This document shows, one piece after another, positions 7,898 to 15,739 of a stretch of 60,423 nt of DNA. Source of the DNA: an uncultured Prevotella sp. (GTDB lineage Bacteria; Bacteroidota; Bacteroidia; Bacteroidales; Bacteroidaceae); the NCBI GenBank assembly GCA_946188165.1, contig CAMHTW010000017.1:1-60423 (forward strand), written 5' to 3'. The notes beneath the pieces are model-generated. The model did not search any database, was not told where the DNA came from, and was given only the letters and a program-made list of their open reading frames with translations. The number at the start of each line of letters is the position of its first letter. Position 1 is the first letter of the stretch. The translations under genes were made by a program, and so were the position numbers.

Positions 7898-8596
7898 ATG
7901 AAAAGAATTAATAAAACAAAGATTATGATGTTATTATTTAGCTTGTTTATTGTGGCATGCTCAAGCAATAATGATGATAACACAAATACCTCTAAGGTTG
8001 TAATCAATCCACATAGTATGTCTATGTTTTGCAACGACACAAAAACGTTGGTTGCCCCAGAAGCGACTAAATGGGAAGCCGAAAATGATTTCGTAGCCAA
8101 AGTAAATTCCAAAGGAGAAGTTACAGGGATGCACGTTGGTGAGACTCAAATAAAAGCGTCAAATGGCTTTTCATCTGATATATGTAATGTCCGCGTTATT
8201 CCAAAATATACACTTTATGATACACCAATATTTGAATGGAATGAATCATTAAAAACAATAAAGGGAAAAGATACTCATAAATTGGTCTCTGAAAACGACC
8301 AACTTCTCTTATATAACTATGACTTTGGCAGCACCAACTGTGCAGTTAGTTATGTTTTTAAAAATAACAAGTTAAGTAATGTATATATTGTTCTAGATTT
8401 TGCCAAATTTGCAAATGCTGTTGATTATTTGAACGAACGTTATAATCAACTTTCATACGACTCTAAACAAATGAAAGCAATCTATATTGATGGTTATACT
8501 AAAGCGACCCATACTATGGGTGTCATTATAGAGCCTGTTAATGTTGATAACACAAAATGTACAAGCATCTTGTATACTCCATATGGTGAGAAGTGA
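7898..8596 (+). CDS. Lipoprotein with bacterial Ig-like (Big_2) domain
   Basis: A 232-residue exported lipoprotein. The signal peptide MKRINKTKIMMLLFSLFIVAC ends in a lipobox, followed by a Ser/Asn/Asp-rich spacer (SSNNDDNTNTS). Residues about 35-105 form a Big_2-like Ig domain (VVINPHSMSMFC, then AKVNSKGEVTGMHVGETQI), commonly found in surface proteins. The C-terminal half is a DUF-like alpha/beta region without known motifs. An in-frame ATG at 7871 lies inside the hairpin leader, and the start at 7898 gives a normal signal peptide. Base composition is clearly more AT-rich than the flanking core genes, which points to acquisition. Confidence 0.8.
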   Translation: MKRINKTKIMMLLFSLFIVACSSNNDDNTNTSKVVINPHSMSMFCNDTKTLVAPEATKWEAENDFVAKVNSKGEVTGMHVGETQIKASNGFSSDICNVRVIPKYTLYDTPIFEWNESLKTIKGKDTHKLVSENDQLLLYNYDFGSTNCAVSYVFKNNKLSNVYIVLDFAKFANAVDYLNERYNQLSYDSKQMKAIYIDGYTKATHTMGVIIEPVNVDNTKCTSILYTPYGEK

Positions 8597-8606
8597 AATG
8601 GAAAAA

Positions 8607-8639
8607 GTTTAACCGATAAACCGATGGGTAACGGCATAT
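8607..8639 (+). repeat. Leader element B, second copy of the 33/34-nt motif
   Basis: It begins GTTTAACCGATA and ends ACGGCATAT, and matches 7846-7879 apart from transitions and one deleted base. It lies between the two lipoprotein genes. Confidence 0.7.
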
Positions 8640-8669
8640 TTTTGTCAAACTTGAGGACAACTTATCACT

Positions 8670-8727
8670 TGCTCACGGGGGAGGGATCCCGCGTGAGCAG
8701 AAAAATACATTTAGTGATATGTATTTT
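8670..8727 (+). promoter_or_regulatory. Two hairpins in the leader of the second lipoprotein gene
   Basis: TGCTCACG (8670-8677) pairs with CGTGAGCA (8692-8699), and AAAATACAT (8702-8710) pairs with ATGTATTTT (8719-8727). The second stem ends 24 bp before the start codon. No T-run follows either, so they look regulatory rather than terminating. Confidence 0.45.
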
Positions 8728-8751
8728 GACTCAACAATAAATATTCATAAT

Positions 8752-9207
8752 ATGAAACAACAAGTAGTATTACTGTTATTGCTTTTATTAGTAGTGTTAG
8801 CATCTTGTAAAAACGAACCAAAGCAAGAAGCATATAACCCTTTTGCGACCCCTGAAGGTTGTGTTAAAGAATATCTGAATGCTAAGGATTCTTGCGATAT
8901 GGTAAGAATGTTAAAATGCTTCTCTTATGATACAAAGTATGAGAGCTTGTTAAGAGAACATTTGCAACAAGACATTAACGGTTATGGAGACATAGTAGAA
9001 TACTATAAAAAGAAGTATCCAAATTATTCCTACAAAACCGATTCTGTAAAGTTAAAAGAAGAATATCCCAATTCCGCTGTAGTCACCGTTTATTATACTG
9101 AAATAAAAGATGATGTATATTCAAGCGATTATAACCTCAATGTTGTTAAAGACTCTACGGATTGGAAAATAGAAATACGATTGGGATCCGGTCTTAGTAT
9201 AAGATAA
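8752..9207 (+). CDS. Small lipoprotein, DUF4878/NTF2-like
   Basis: A 151-residue lipoprotein: MKQQVVLLLLLLLVVLASC carries the signal peptide and lipobox. The mature domain (ATPEGCVKEYLNAKDSCDMV, then VVTVYYTEIKDDVYSS and DWKIEIR) has the helix-then-beta-sheet order of DUF4878/NTF2-like lipoproteins that are abundant in Bacteroidales. Ligand and role are unknown. The start is taken at 8752 because the 11 codons before it cover a hairpin and would spoil the signal peptide. The gene is AT-rich like its neighbour and is followed by a terminator hairpin at 9323-9354. Confidence 0.75.
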   Translation: MKQQVVLLLLLLLVVLASCKNEPKQEAYNPFATPEGCVKEYLNAKDSCDMVRMLKCFSYDTKYESLLREHLQQDINGYGDIVEYYKKKYPNYSYKTDSVKLKEEYPNSAVVTVYYTEIKDDVYSSDYNLNVVKDSTDWKIEIRLGSGLSIR

Positions 9208-9216
9208 ACAGATAAA

Positions 9217-9267
9217 CTTCGTCCGGACATTTTCATCAAGATGGGCGGTCGTGGATTCGGTAAGTAA
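9217..9267 (+). pseudogene. Gene-tail fragment
   Basis: Sixteen codons plus a stop (LRPDIFIKMGGRGFGK) directly after the lipoprotein gene, with an in-frame stop just upstream. It reads like the C-terminus of a lost protein. The parent family is not identified. Confidence 0.3.
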
Positions 9268-9322
9268 TCGGAGTGTGTTCACAACCGATACTTGACGCGA
9301 AACGATTAGTTTTTAACTGAGT

Positions 9323-9354
9323 GCACAGCAGAACCGAACCTACTGTGCATTTTT
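9323..9354 (+). terminator. Rho-independent terminator
   Basis: GCACAG (9323-9328) pairs with CTGTGC (9343-9348) and is followed by ATTTTT. It lies downstream of the two lipoprotein genes. Confidence 0.65.
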
Positions 9355-9392
9355 AGTACCGTTCGTGATGAGAATAAAGAATCCTCCCATGA

Positions 9393-9467
9393 TTCATCGT
9401 TCGTGATGGCCAGATTGATGAAATTATTGATAGTGACAATTACATCAAGATAGGCTATTTTTCTTAA
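9393..9467 (+). pseudogene. Second gene-tail fragment
   Basis: Twenty-four codons starting after a stop and ending in TAA. The translation contains DGQIDEIIDSDNYIKIGYFS and looks like a protein terminus. It overlaps the end of the rhuM chimera on the other strand. Confidence 0.25.
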
Positions 9468-9847
9468 CTACACAGCATACTGACAATGCGCTCGGCTGTG
9501 CGACCATCCCAACGGTCAGGCAATTGGCCTGTGACCCAGTCGCCGGCCAAGAGGCGATGAAGTTCTGAGGCCAGACGTTCATCATCCATCGTGAAACCTT
9601 TCACAAGATATTCCGTCAGGTGCTCTGTGGCCCACTGTCTGAACTGAGTGCCGCGAACACCTCGTACCCTATATCCTACGGCAATAATCATCTCCAAGGA
9701 GTAGAATACAACGTTGTAATTCTTGCCATCAGCAGCAGTAGTTAAGTAATTCTTAACAACTGAAATCTCATTTAATTCTTTCTCTTTCAGTATGTTAGCT
9801 ATGTGCATACTGATATTAGGCTTCGAGGTGGCAAAAAGTTCAGCCAT
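9464..9847 (-). pseudogene. Truncated rhuM joined to a duplicated epimerase 3' end
   Basis: The first ~90 codons match RhuM-family proteins (LNQQQMAELFATSKPNIS just before and after the ATG, then SLEMIIAVGYRVRGVRGTQF and WATEHLTEYLVKGFTMDDERL). RhuM proteins are usually over 300 residues. Here the frame switches after DDERL into the last ~35 residues of the UDP-GlcNAc 2-epimerase-like protein encoded at 10004-11104 (ASELHRLLAGDWVTGQLPD...). Upstream of the ATG the RhuM frame continues for about seven codons (QIWLNQQQ) and then meets a stop, so the N-terminus is lost as well. This is a recombination product rather than a functional gene, although it remains an open frame of 127 codons. Confidence 0.85.
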
Positions 9848-10117
9848 CTGTTGCTGGTTCAGCCATATCTGGCATCATGAATAAGAGCCACTCGCTGCTC
9901 AACAAATAAATCTTATGAGACAGCCGGTGGCTCTTATTGAAAATCCTGTGCCGCGCCGCTACGGCTCGCCAAGCAGGCTCGGCTTTTTTTGTGTCAGTTT
10001 ATTTTAGTTGCACAGCATGCTGACAATGCGCTCGGCTGTGCGACCATCCCAACGGTCAGGCAATTGGCCTGTGACCCAGTCGCCGGCCAAGAGGCGATGA
10101 AGTTCTGAGGCCAGACG
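9471..10117. repeat. 107-bp direct repeat of the epimerase 3' end
   Basis: Copies at 9471-9577 and 10011-10117 (offset exactly 540 bp) differ at one base (A9479 versus G10019). Identity stops abruptly after CCAGACG. The copies bracket the rhuM remnant and 160 bp of non-coding DNA. Confidence 0.95.
9880..9938. terminator. Strong inverted repeat, probable bidirectional terminator
   Basis: AATAAGAGCCAC (9880-9891) and GTGGCTCTTATT (9927-9938) are perfect complements. The pairing extends inward to 18-bp arms with two mismatches. It lies between the epimerase gene and the rhuM remnant. Confidence 0.5.
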
Positions 10118-11104
10118 GTCAGCATCTTCGCCAACGAGCACGTTGGTGCCCTGTTTGACGGTTTCCTGATGCTCGGTATATGAGTTGAGGGTGATGCAGG
10201 GTACATGGTTGAAGGTAGCTTCCTCGGCCACATTGCCTGAGTCGGTGATGACGCCTTTGGCATGGGCTGTCAGGTAGCCGAACTCCAGATAGCCAAGGGA
10301 GGGTACGATATGAAACCCACCCCCAGCCCCTCCCGAACAGGAGGGGAGTTTTAAATGGCTTGCCAGTTTCTGAACGGTCTTGGCAGCCTGTCCACGCAAG
10401 GGGGCAATGACTGGCATGGGGCCTGCCTCACGGGCTATGGCCTGCAACATGAGCAGCAGATTGGCTTCTGAAGCCAGCAGGGCCTTGCGATTCAGGGTAA
10501 ATACGAGATATTTCCCATCCTCGACGCCATCCAGACAGGCAGGACGCTGCCAACGGTCACGACAATAGCGCAACTGGTCCATCAGGATATTGCCCACCAT
10601 ATATATTTTATGCAGTTCGGCACCCTCGCGCGTGGCAATGCTGCTGGAGCCTATGCCTGCCGTGAACAGCATGTCGGAAAGGCCATCAATGACCAAACGG
10701 TTAATCTCTTTGGGCATGTTGATGTCGAACGAGCGCGTGCCAGCCACCAAATGGGCCAGACGGGCACCACGCTTCTTGGTGACAATAGCGGCAGCCATCG
10801 TAGAAGCCAGGTCGTCGACCACAATGACGCTATCGACAGGATGCTGTTCAAGATAGTGCTCGAACTCAGCCATTACGCGACCTGTCAACTCGTTGAGATT
10901 CTCGCAGTCGACACCCAGACAGACATCAGGACGGGGCATCTCCAAATCGCTGAACAACGAAGGTTCGAGCGTTGGGTCGTCCTCACGACCTGCATACACC
11001 AGCTGATAGCTGCATTCGTCGTTATGCTCGATGGCACGAATGAGGGGAGCCACCTTCACGAAATTGGGGCGAGCCCCAGTAAAGATACATATTTGCTGTT
11101 TCAT
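10004..11104 (-). CDS. UDP-N-acetylglucosamine 2-epimerase family protein
   Basis: A 366-residue protein with the WecB-type GT-B fold order. The N-terminal ICIFTGARPNFVKVAPLIRA corresponds to the GTRPE loop, followed by VDSVIVVDDLASTMAAAI, the HLVAGTR segment, KEINRLVIDGLSDMLF, and the C-terminal GVITDSGNVAEEATFNHVPC. WecB enzymes convert UDP-GlcNAc to UDP-ManNAc for surface polysaccharides. Several usual signature residues differ here: GD becomes DD, AGLR becomes AGTR, SGG becomes SGN, and the Arg/Glu-Arg-Pro-Glu segment becomes SYTEHQE. A related but changed reaction is therefore possible. A palindromic element is inserted in frame near residue 255, adding a Gly/Ser stretch. The last 107 bp are duplicated downstream. 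TAATTTTG at 11109-11116 may be its promoter. Confidence 0.8.
   Translation of the reverse strand: MKQQICIFTGARPNFVKVAPLIRAIEHNDECSYQLVYAGREDDPTLEPSLFSDLEMPRPDVCLGVDCENLNELTGRVMAEFEHYLEQHPVDSVIVVDDLASTMAAAIVTKKRGARLAHLVAGTRSFDINMPKEINRLVIDGLSDMLFTAGIGSSSIATREGAELHKIYMVGNILMDQLRYCRDRWQRPACLDGVEDGKYLVFTLNRKALLASEANLLLMLQAIAREAGPMPVIAPLRGQAAKTVQKLASHLKLPSCSGGAGGGFHIVPSLGYLEFGYLTAHAKGVITDSGNVAEEATFNHVPCITLNSYTEHQETVKQGTNVLVGEDADRLASELHRLLAGDWVTGQLPDRWDGRTAERIVSMLCN
10316..10352. repeat. REP-like palindrome inside the epimerase gene
   Basis: CCCCTCC (10327-10333) pairs with GGAGGGG (10340-10346) within a C-rich block that begins ACCCACCCCCAG. It encodes PSCSGGAGGG-like residues, with no counterpart expected in the GT-B fold at this position. 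Palindromes of this composition are common between genes in Prevotella-type genomes. Confidence 0.65.
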
Positions 11105-11156
11105 GCTGCAAAATTACAAATAAGTGAGAGAAAAAACAAATTTTTATATAGAAATA

Positions 11157-11184
11157 ACCGCAGATTCCGCAGATTATACAGATT
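11157..11184. repeat. Second copy of the 28-bp GCAGATT element
   Basis: Identical over 28 bases to 3641-3668. Here it lies just upstream of the -7 box of the HD-domain gene. Confidence 0.85.
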
Positions 11185-11190
11185 TATTCG

Positions 11191-11198
11191 TAAATTTG
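11191..11198 (+). promoter_or_regulatory. -7 box TAAATTTG of the HD-domain gene
   Basis: It fits TAnnTTTG and lies 9 bp before the chosen start codon, so the leader would be very short. No clear TTTG -33 box is seen because the GCAGATT repeat occupies that place. Confidence 0.45.
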
Positions 11199-11207
11199 CA
11201 GCTGAAT

Positions 11208-12428
11208 ATGAACGAACACAAGATTATCAACGACCCCGTATTCGGGTTTATCAAGATTCCACGAGGACTGCTCTACGACGTGGTGCGCCACCCTTTGTTC
11301 CAGCGTCTGAACCGCATCAACCAGTTGGGATTGGCCTCTGTCGTCTATCCTGGTGCACGCCACACCCGTTTCCAGCACTCATTAGGTGCCTTCTACCTGA
11401 TGTCGGAGGCTGTGAAGTCGCTACAGGAGAAAGGCATCTATATCTTCGACTCTGAGGCTGAAGCCGTCAAGGCAGCCATTCTGATGCACGACATTGGGCA
11501 TGGCCCGTTCTCGCATGTGCTGGAGAATACGCTTATCAAAGGTATTTCGCACGAGGACATATCGCTGCTGATGATGGAGCAGATGAACCGCGACCTGAAA
11601 GGACAACTGGCACTGGCCATCAGCATTTTCAAGGATGACTATCCCAACAAGATATTCCACCAGCTCATCTCGTCGCAACTGGACATGGACCGCCTGGATT
11701 ATCTGCGTCGTGACTCGTTCTTTACTGGCGTGACAGAGGGTAACATCGGTAGTGCCCGCATCATCAAGATGCTGAACGTGAAGGATTCGCAACTGGTGGT
11801 CGAGGTAAAAGGCATCTATTCGATAGAAAACTACCTGACCACACGACGACTGATGTACTGGCAGGTGTATCTGCACAAAACGGCTGTGGGATACGAGAAG
11901 ATTCTGATTAGTGCTCTCAAACGTGCAAAAATGCTGACAAAACAAGGGTACGACATCTTTGCTGCCCCTGCCCTCGCCTACTTCTTGAAAAACGACGTTG
12001 ACCGCACTTGGTTTGAGGAGCATCCAGAGGCACTGACGATGTATAGCGAACTGGACGATTCCGACATCTGGAGTGCCCTGAAAGCATGGAAACATAGCGA
12101 CGACAAAACCCTCTCGCTGCTTGCAGAAAGCATGATAGACAGGCATCTGTGGCGTGTGGAGGTCAGTGAAGAGAGACCCTCGCAGGAACGCCTTGACGAG
12201 ATAGCACAAAGCATAGCCAAGAAGGAGGGCATATCACTGGAAGACGCAGCCTACCTGATGAGCCTGACGGAGATAGGGAAAGACATGTACAACCCTGAGG
12301 ACGACAGCATCGGAATACTTTACAAAGATGGAACGGTCAAAGACATTTCTGAGGCTTCAGAAATCTTAAACGTACAACTGCTTTCAAAGAAAATACGCAA
12401 ATATTACCTCTGCTATCAACGTTTCTGA
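11208..12428 (+). CDS. HD-domain phosphohydrolase (dGTPase/YpgQ-like)
   Basis: A 406-residue HD-superfamily hydrolase related to SAMHD1/dGTPase-type enzymes. The metal-binding pattern is visible: GARHTRFQHSLGAFYLM (first His), ILMHDIGHGPFSH (the HD pair and next His), and SSQLDMDRLDYLRRDS (downstream Asp). The rest is a helical C-terminal region with YLHKTAVGYEKIL. Bacterial members hydrolyse nucleotides; the substrate cannot be read from sequence. The start MNEHKIINDPVFGFI is standard for the family. The frame is open 28 codons upstream but that part runs through the promoter and the GCAGATT repeat. The lpxD promoter lies 40-75 bp after its stop, and this pair order is familiar in Bacteroidales. 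Confidence 0.88.
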   Translation: MNEHKIINDPVFGFIKIPRGLLYDVVRHPLFQRLNRINQLGLASVVYPGARHTRFQHSLGAFYLMSEAVKSLQEKGIYIFDSEAEAVKAAILMHDIGHGPFSHVLENTLIKGISHEDISLLMMEQMNRDLKGQLALAISIFKDDYPNKIFHQLISSQLDMDRLDYLRRDSFFTGVTEGNIGSARIIKMLNVKDSQLVVEVKGIYSIENYLTTRRLMYWQVYLHKTAVGYEKILISALKRAKMLTKQGYDIFAAPALAYFLKNDVDRTWFEEHPEALTMYSELDDSDIWSALKAWKHSDDKTLSLLAESMIDRHLWRVEVSEERPSQERLDEIAQSIAKKEGISLEDAAYLMSLTEIGKDMYNPEDDSIGILYKDGTVKDISEASEILNVQLLSKKIRKYYLCYQRF

Positions 12429-12470
12429 GGTTTCTAAAAACACCCACATTAGAAAAATATTTTAATTAAA

Positions 12471-12502
12471 TTTGGTTTTTTGCTTATTTATTCGTATCTT
12501 TG
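12471..12502 (+). promoter_or_regulatory. Promoter of the lipid A gene cluster
   Basis: TTTG (12471-12474), 20-bp spacer, TATCTTTG (12495-12502). The lpxD start codon is 30 bp downstream. It probably serves lpxD and, with no terminator visible, the genes through the helicase at 20833. Confidence 0.8.
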
Positions 12503-12531
12503 CAAAGTTTTATAAAATAAAGTAAGAGAAA

Positions 12532-13518
12532 ATGCAGTTTACAGCCAAACAAATAGCCGAATTTATCGGTGGACGCGTGGAAGGTAACGAGCAGGCTACT
12601 GTCAGCACCTTTGCAAAGATTGAAGAGGCTACAGAAGGCGCAATCACCTTCCTTTCGAACCCCAAATACACGTCATATATATACAATACGAAAGCCAGTA
12701 TCGTGCTGGTAAACGACGACTTGAAACTTGAGCATCCCGTGGATTCGACCCTTATCAGAGTACCCAACGCTTACGAATGCGTAGCCAAGCTGATGCAGAT
12801 GTATGCCGCCACGCTGCCTAAGAAGACAGGCATTGACCCGTTGGCTTTTGTCAGCAAGACAGCCGAAATTGGCAAGGATGTTTATGTGGGTCCGTTTACC
12901 TATATCGGCGAGGGTGTTAAGATTGGCGACGGAACGCGCATCTTCCCCAATGTCACCATCTACGACGGATGTCAGATTGGCAAGAATGTCACTATCCATG
13001 CAGGTGCCGTGATTGGTGCCGACGGATTCGGATTCGCCCCCAACACAGAGGGTTACGAGAAGATTCCCCAACTTGGCACTGTCATCATCGAGGACGATGT
13101 GGAGATAGGCGCCAACACTTGTGTGGACCGTTCGACCATGGGCGAGACCATCATTCACAAGGGCGTGAAACTGGACAACCTGATTCAGGTGGCTCACAAC
13201 TGCGAGATTGGCGAAAACACAGTCATGTCAGCCCAGGTCGGCATGGCTGGCAGCACGAAGATTGGTGCCTGGTGTATGGTTGGCGGACAGGCAGGATTCT
13301 CTGGTCACATCAAGATTGCCGACAAGACCTTTGTTGGCGCCCAAAGCGGTGTCATCAGCAACACGAAGGGTAATGGCGAGCAGTTGATTGGTGCTCCCGC
13401 AGTCAATCCGAAGATGTATTTCAAAGCCAGGGCACTTGATGCCAAGTTGCCTGAGATGTATCGCCAGATAGCCCAGTTGCAGCGTGAAATTGACGAACTG
13501 AAAAAGAAACTACTATAA
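12532..13518 (+). CDS. lpxD: UDP-3-O-acylglucosamine N-acyltransferase
   Basis: LpxD adds the second hydroxyacyl chain in lipid A synthesis, using acyl-ACP in the cytoplasm. The 328 residues have the N-terminal uridine-binding domain ([20 protein letters not shown], then [11 protein letters not shown]) and a long left-handed beta-helix of hexapeptide repeats (about residues 105-290). The catalytic His is in [17 protein letters not shown]. The C-terminus ends in a Lys-rich helix. It is the first gene of a six-gene run encoding outer-membrane lipid synthesis, tRNA modification and peptidoglycan synthesis. Confidence 0.97.
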   Translation: MQFTAKQIAEFIGGRVEGNEQATVSTFAKIEEATEGAITFLSNPKYTSYIYNTKASIVLVNDDLKLEHPVDSTLIRVPNAYECVAKLMQMYAATLPKKTGIDPLAFVSKTAEIGKDVYVGPFTYIGEGVKIGDGTRIFPNVTIYDGCQIGKNVTIHAGAVIGADGFGFAPNTEGYEKIPQLGTVIIEDDVEIGANTCVDRSTMGETIIHKGVKLDNLIQVAHNCEIGENTVMSAQVGMAGSTKIGAWCMVGGQAGFSGHIKIADKTFVGAQSGVISNTKGNGEQLIGAPAVNPKMYFKARALDAKLPEMYRQIAQLQREIDELKKKLL

Positions 13519-13519
13519 T

Positions 13520-13558
13520 AATGCATAATTCATAATGCATAATTCAAAATGCATAATT
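13520..13558. repeat. AATGCATAATTC direct repeats between lpxD and lpxC
   Basis: Three near-identical 12-16-bp units (ATGCATAATTCA type) fill the lpxD-lpxC gap. They belong to the low-complexity junction words seen elsewhere in the window. Confidence 0.8.
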
Positions 13559-13570
13559 CTAAATAAGGAT

Positions 13571-14953
13571 ATGAAGCAGAAAACATTGAAAGGCAGTTTT
13601 TCGCTATTTGGCAAAGGACTGCATACGGGTCTGAATCTGACTGTAACATTCAATCCTGCACCAGAGAACACTGGTTATAAGATTAAGCGTATAGACTTGG
13701 AAGATGAGCCCATTATCGATGCTATTGCAGAGAACGTCATCGACACTCAGCGTGGCACGGTGTTGGGAAAGGGTAACGCTCGTGTTTCTACAGTAGAACA
13801 CGGTTTGGCCGCCCTCTATGCATTGGGCATAGACAACTGTTTGATGCAGGTAAACGGTCCGGAATTCCCCATCCTTGACGGCTCTGCTACCCAGTTTGTC
13901 GAAAAGATTCAAGAGGTTGGTATTGAAGAACAAAACGCACCTAAAGACTGGTACATTATCCGTAAGAAAATAGAGGTTAAAGACGAGAATACAGGTTCGT
14001 GCATCACGATTCTGCCTGACGATGAGTTTTCGCTGACAGTCATGTGCTCGTTTGAATCGAAATTTATCAATTCGCAGTTTGCCACCATCAACAGAGTGGA
14101 AGATTTTGCCACTGAGATTGCCCCGGCAAGAACTTTCGTCTTTGTACGAGACATCGAGCCTCTGTTGCAGGCCAACCTCATCAAGGGTGGCGACTTAGAT
14201 AATGCCATCGTCATCTATGAGCGCCAAACCACTCAGGAGCGACTCGACACACTGGCAGACATGTTGGGTGTGGAGCATCGCGATGCTACCGACTTAGGCT
14301 ACATTCAGCATAAGCCGCTTGTATGGGAGAACGAGTGTACACGCCATAAGCTGCTGGACATTATTGGCGATATGGCCCTGATTGGCAAACCCATCAAAGG
14401 CCGCATCATTGCCACACGTCCCGGCCACACCATCAACAACAAGTTTGCACGCCAAATGCGTAAGGAGATTCGCAAGCACGAAATCCAGGCTCCCTTCTAC
14501 GATCCCAACGAGGAGCCGGTGATGGACGTGAACAAGATTCGCGAACTGCTGCCCCACCGCTATCCTATGCAGTTGGTAGATAAGGTTATCTCGCTGGGTG
14601 CCAACACGATTGTAGGTATCAAGAACGTCACCGCCAACGAGCCTTTCTTCCAGGGTCACTTCCCAGAAGAGCCCGTCATGCCTGGTGTATTGCAGATTGA
14701 GGCCATGGCACAGTGTGGCGGTCTGTTGGTATTGAACACGCTGGAGGAACCAGAGCGCTGGAGCACCTATTTTATGCGTATAGACGATGTGAAATTCCGT
14801 CAGAAAGTGGTACCTGGCGACACGCTGCTCTTCAAGGTTGACCTGCTGGCACCTGTTCGTCACGGCATCTCGTCGATGAAGGGTTACATCTTCGTAGGCG
14901 ACCATGTGGTGGCAGAAGCTACCTTCACAGCTCAAATAGTAAAAAACAAGTAA
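13571..14953 (+). CDS. lpxC: Bifunctional LpxC deacetylase / FabZ dehydratase
   Basis: A 460-residue fusion characteristic of Bacteroidetes. Residues 1-300 are LpxC, the zinc-dependent UDP-3-O-acyl-GlcNAc deacetylase and committed step of lipid A synthesis: STVEHGLAALYALGIDN with the zinc His, and HKLLDIIGDMALIG with the HxxxD pair. Residues about 315-460 are FabZ, the 3-hydroxyacyl-ACP dehydratase: LLPHRYPMQLVDKV and GHFPEEPVMPGVLQIEAMAQ with its catalytic His/Glu. The fusion joins two enzymes that compete for the same acyl-ACP pool. The start is placed at MKQKTLKGSFSLFGKGLHTG; the 12 codons upstream translate the repeat. Confidence 0.97.
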   Translation: MKQKTLKGSFSLFGKGLHTGLNLTVTFNPAPENTGYKIKRIDLEDEPIIDAIAENVIDTQRGTVLGKGNARVSTVEHGLAALYALGIDNCLMQVNGPEFPILDGSATQFVEKIQEVGIEEQNAPKDWYIIRKKIEVKDENTGSCITILPDDEFSLTVMCSFESKFINSQFATINRVEDFATEIAPARTFVFVRDIEPLLQANLIKGGDLDNAIVIYERQTTQERLDTLADMLGVEHRDATDLGYIQHKPLVWENECTRHKLLDIIGDMALIGKPIKGRIIATRPGHTINNKFARQMRKEIRKHEIQAPFYDPNEEPVMDVNKIRELLPHRYPMQLVDKVISLGANTIVGIKNVTANEPFFQGHFPEEPVMPGVLQIEAMAQCGGLLVLNTLEEPERWSTYFMRIDDVKFRQKVVPGDTLLFKVDLLAPVRHGISSMKGYIFVGDHVVAEATFTAQIVKNK

Positions 14954-14965
14954 GAAACAAAAATA

Positions 14966-15739
14966 ATGGCAAATCAGATACATCCCCTTGCAGTAGTTGA
15001 CCCTGAGGCAAAGTTGGGCGACAACAACGTTATCGGTCCTTTCTGCGTGATTGACAAGAACGTCGTGATAGGCGACAACAATAAATTTCTCAACAATGTG
15101 ACCATTCACTATGGTGCCCGCATTGGCAATGGCAACGAATTCTTCCCTGGAGCCAGCATCGCTACAAAGCCTCAGGACTTGAAGTTTCAGGGCGAGGACA
15201 CTATATGCGAGATTGGCGACAACAACTCGATTCGCGAGAATGTCACCATCAGCCGTGGTACGGCTTCAAGAGGGAAGACGGTAGTAGGTAACGGCAATCT
15301 GCTGATGGAGAACATGCATATTGCCCACGACTGTATTATTGGCAATGGCTGTATTATTGGCAACACCACAAAGATTGCCGGAGAGGTAGAGATTGACGAC
15401 TATGCCATTATCTCTGCATGCTGTCTGTTCCACCAGTTCATTCGTGTGGGCAGCTACATCATGTTCCAGGGTGGCTCGCGCACATCACAGGACATTCCTC
15501 CCTACGTGATTGCCGGTAAGGAGCCCATCCGCTATGCTGGTGTCAACCTGATTGGCCTGCGTCGTCGCGGATTCAGCAATGAAACCATCGAAGCCATCCA
15601 CGATGCCTATCGCATCATCTATGCACAGGGGGTACTAAAGGACGGCATTGCTGAAGCCCGTGCCAAGTATCCTGATTCGAAAGAGGTGGAATACATCTGC
15701 TCGTTTATCGAGTCATCAAAGCGTGGCGTGATACGCTAA
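14966..15739 (+). CDS. lpxA: UDP-N-acetylglucosamine acyltransferase
   Basis: LpxA catalyses the first acylation of UDP-GlcNAc in lipid A synthesis. The 257 residues form a hexapeptide beta-helix ([20 protein letters not shown] onwards) with the catalytic His in [16 protein letters not shown], the family signature [14 protein letters not shown], and the helical C-terminal domain ([20 protein letters not shown]). The gene starts 12 bp after lpxC/fabZ and its stop overlaps the miaA start (TAATG), so the genes are cotranscribed. Confidence 0.97.
   Translation: MANQIHPLAVVDPEAKLGDNNVIGPFCVIDKNVVIGDNNKFLNNVTIHYGARIGNGNEFFPGASIATKPQDLKFQGEDTICEIGDNNSIRENVTISRGTASRGKTVVGNGNLLMENMHIAHDCIIGNGCIIGNTTKIAGEVEIDDYAIISACCLFHQFIRVGSYIMFQGGSRTSQDIPPYVIAGKEPIRYAGVNLIGLRRRGFSNETIEAIHDAYRIIYAQGVLKDGIAEARAKYPDSKEVEYICSFIESSKRGVIR

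Noticed and set aside
7846..8639. Integron attC sites based on GTTTAAC in both leader elements
   Set aside because: No matching GTTRRRY partner core at the right distance, and no integrase in the window.
9464..9847. Functional rhuM-family gene
   Set aside because: Truncated at both ends, with the C-terminus derived from the neighbouring gene.
9880..9938. Miniature transposable element
   Set aside because: Only 59 bp long with no target duplication, so a terminator hairpin is more likely.
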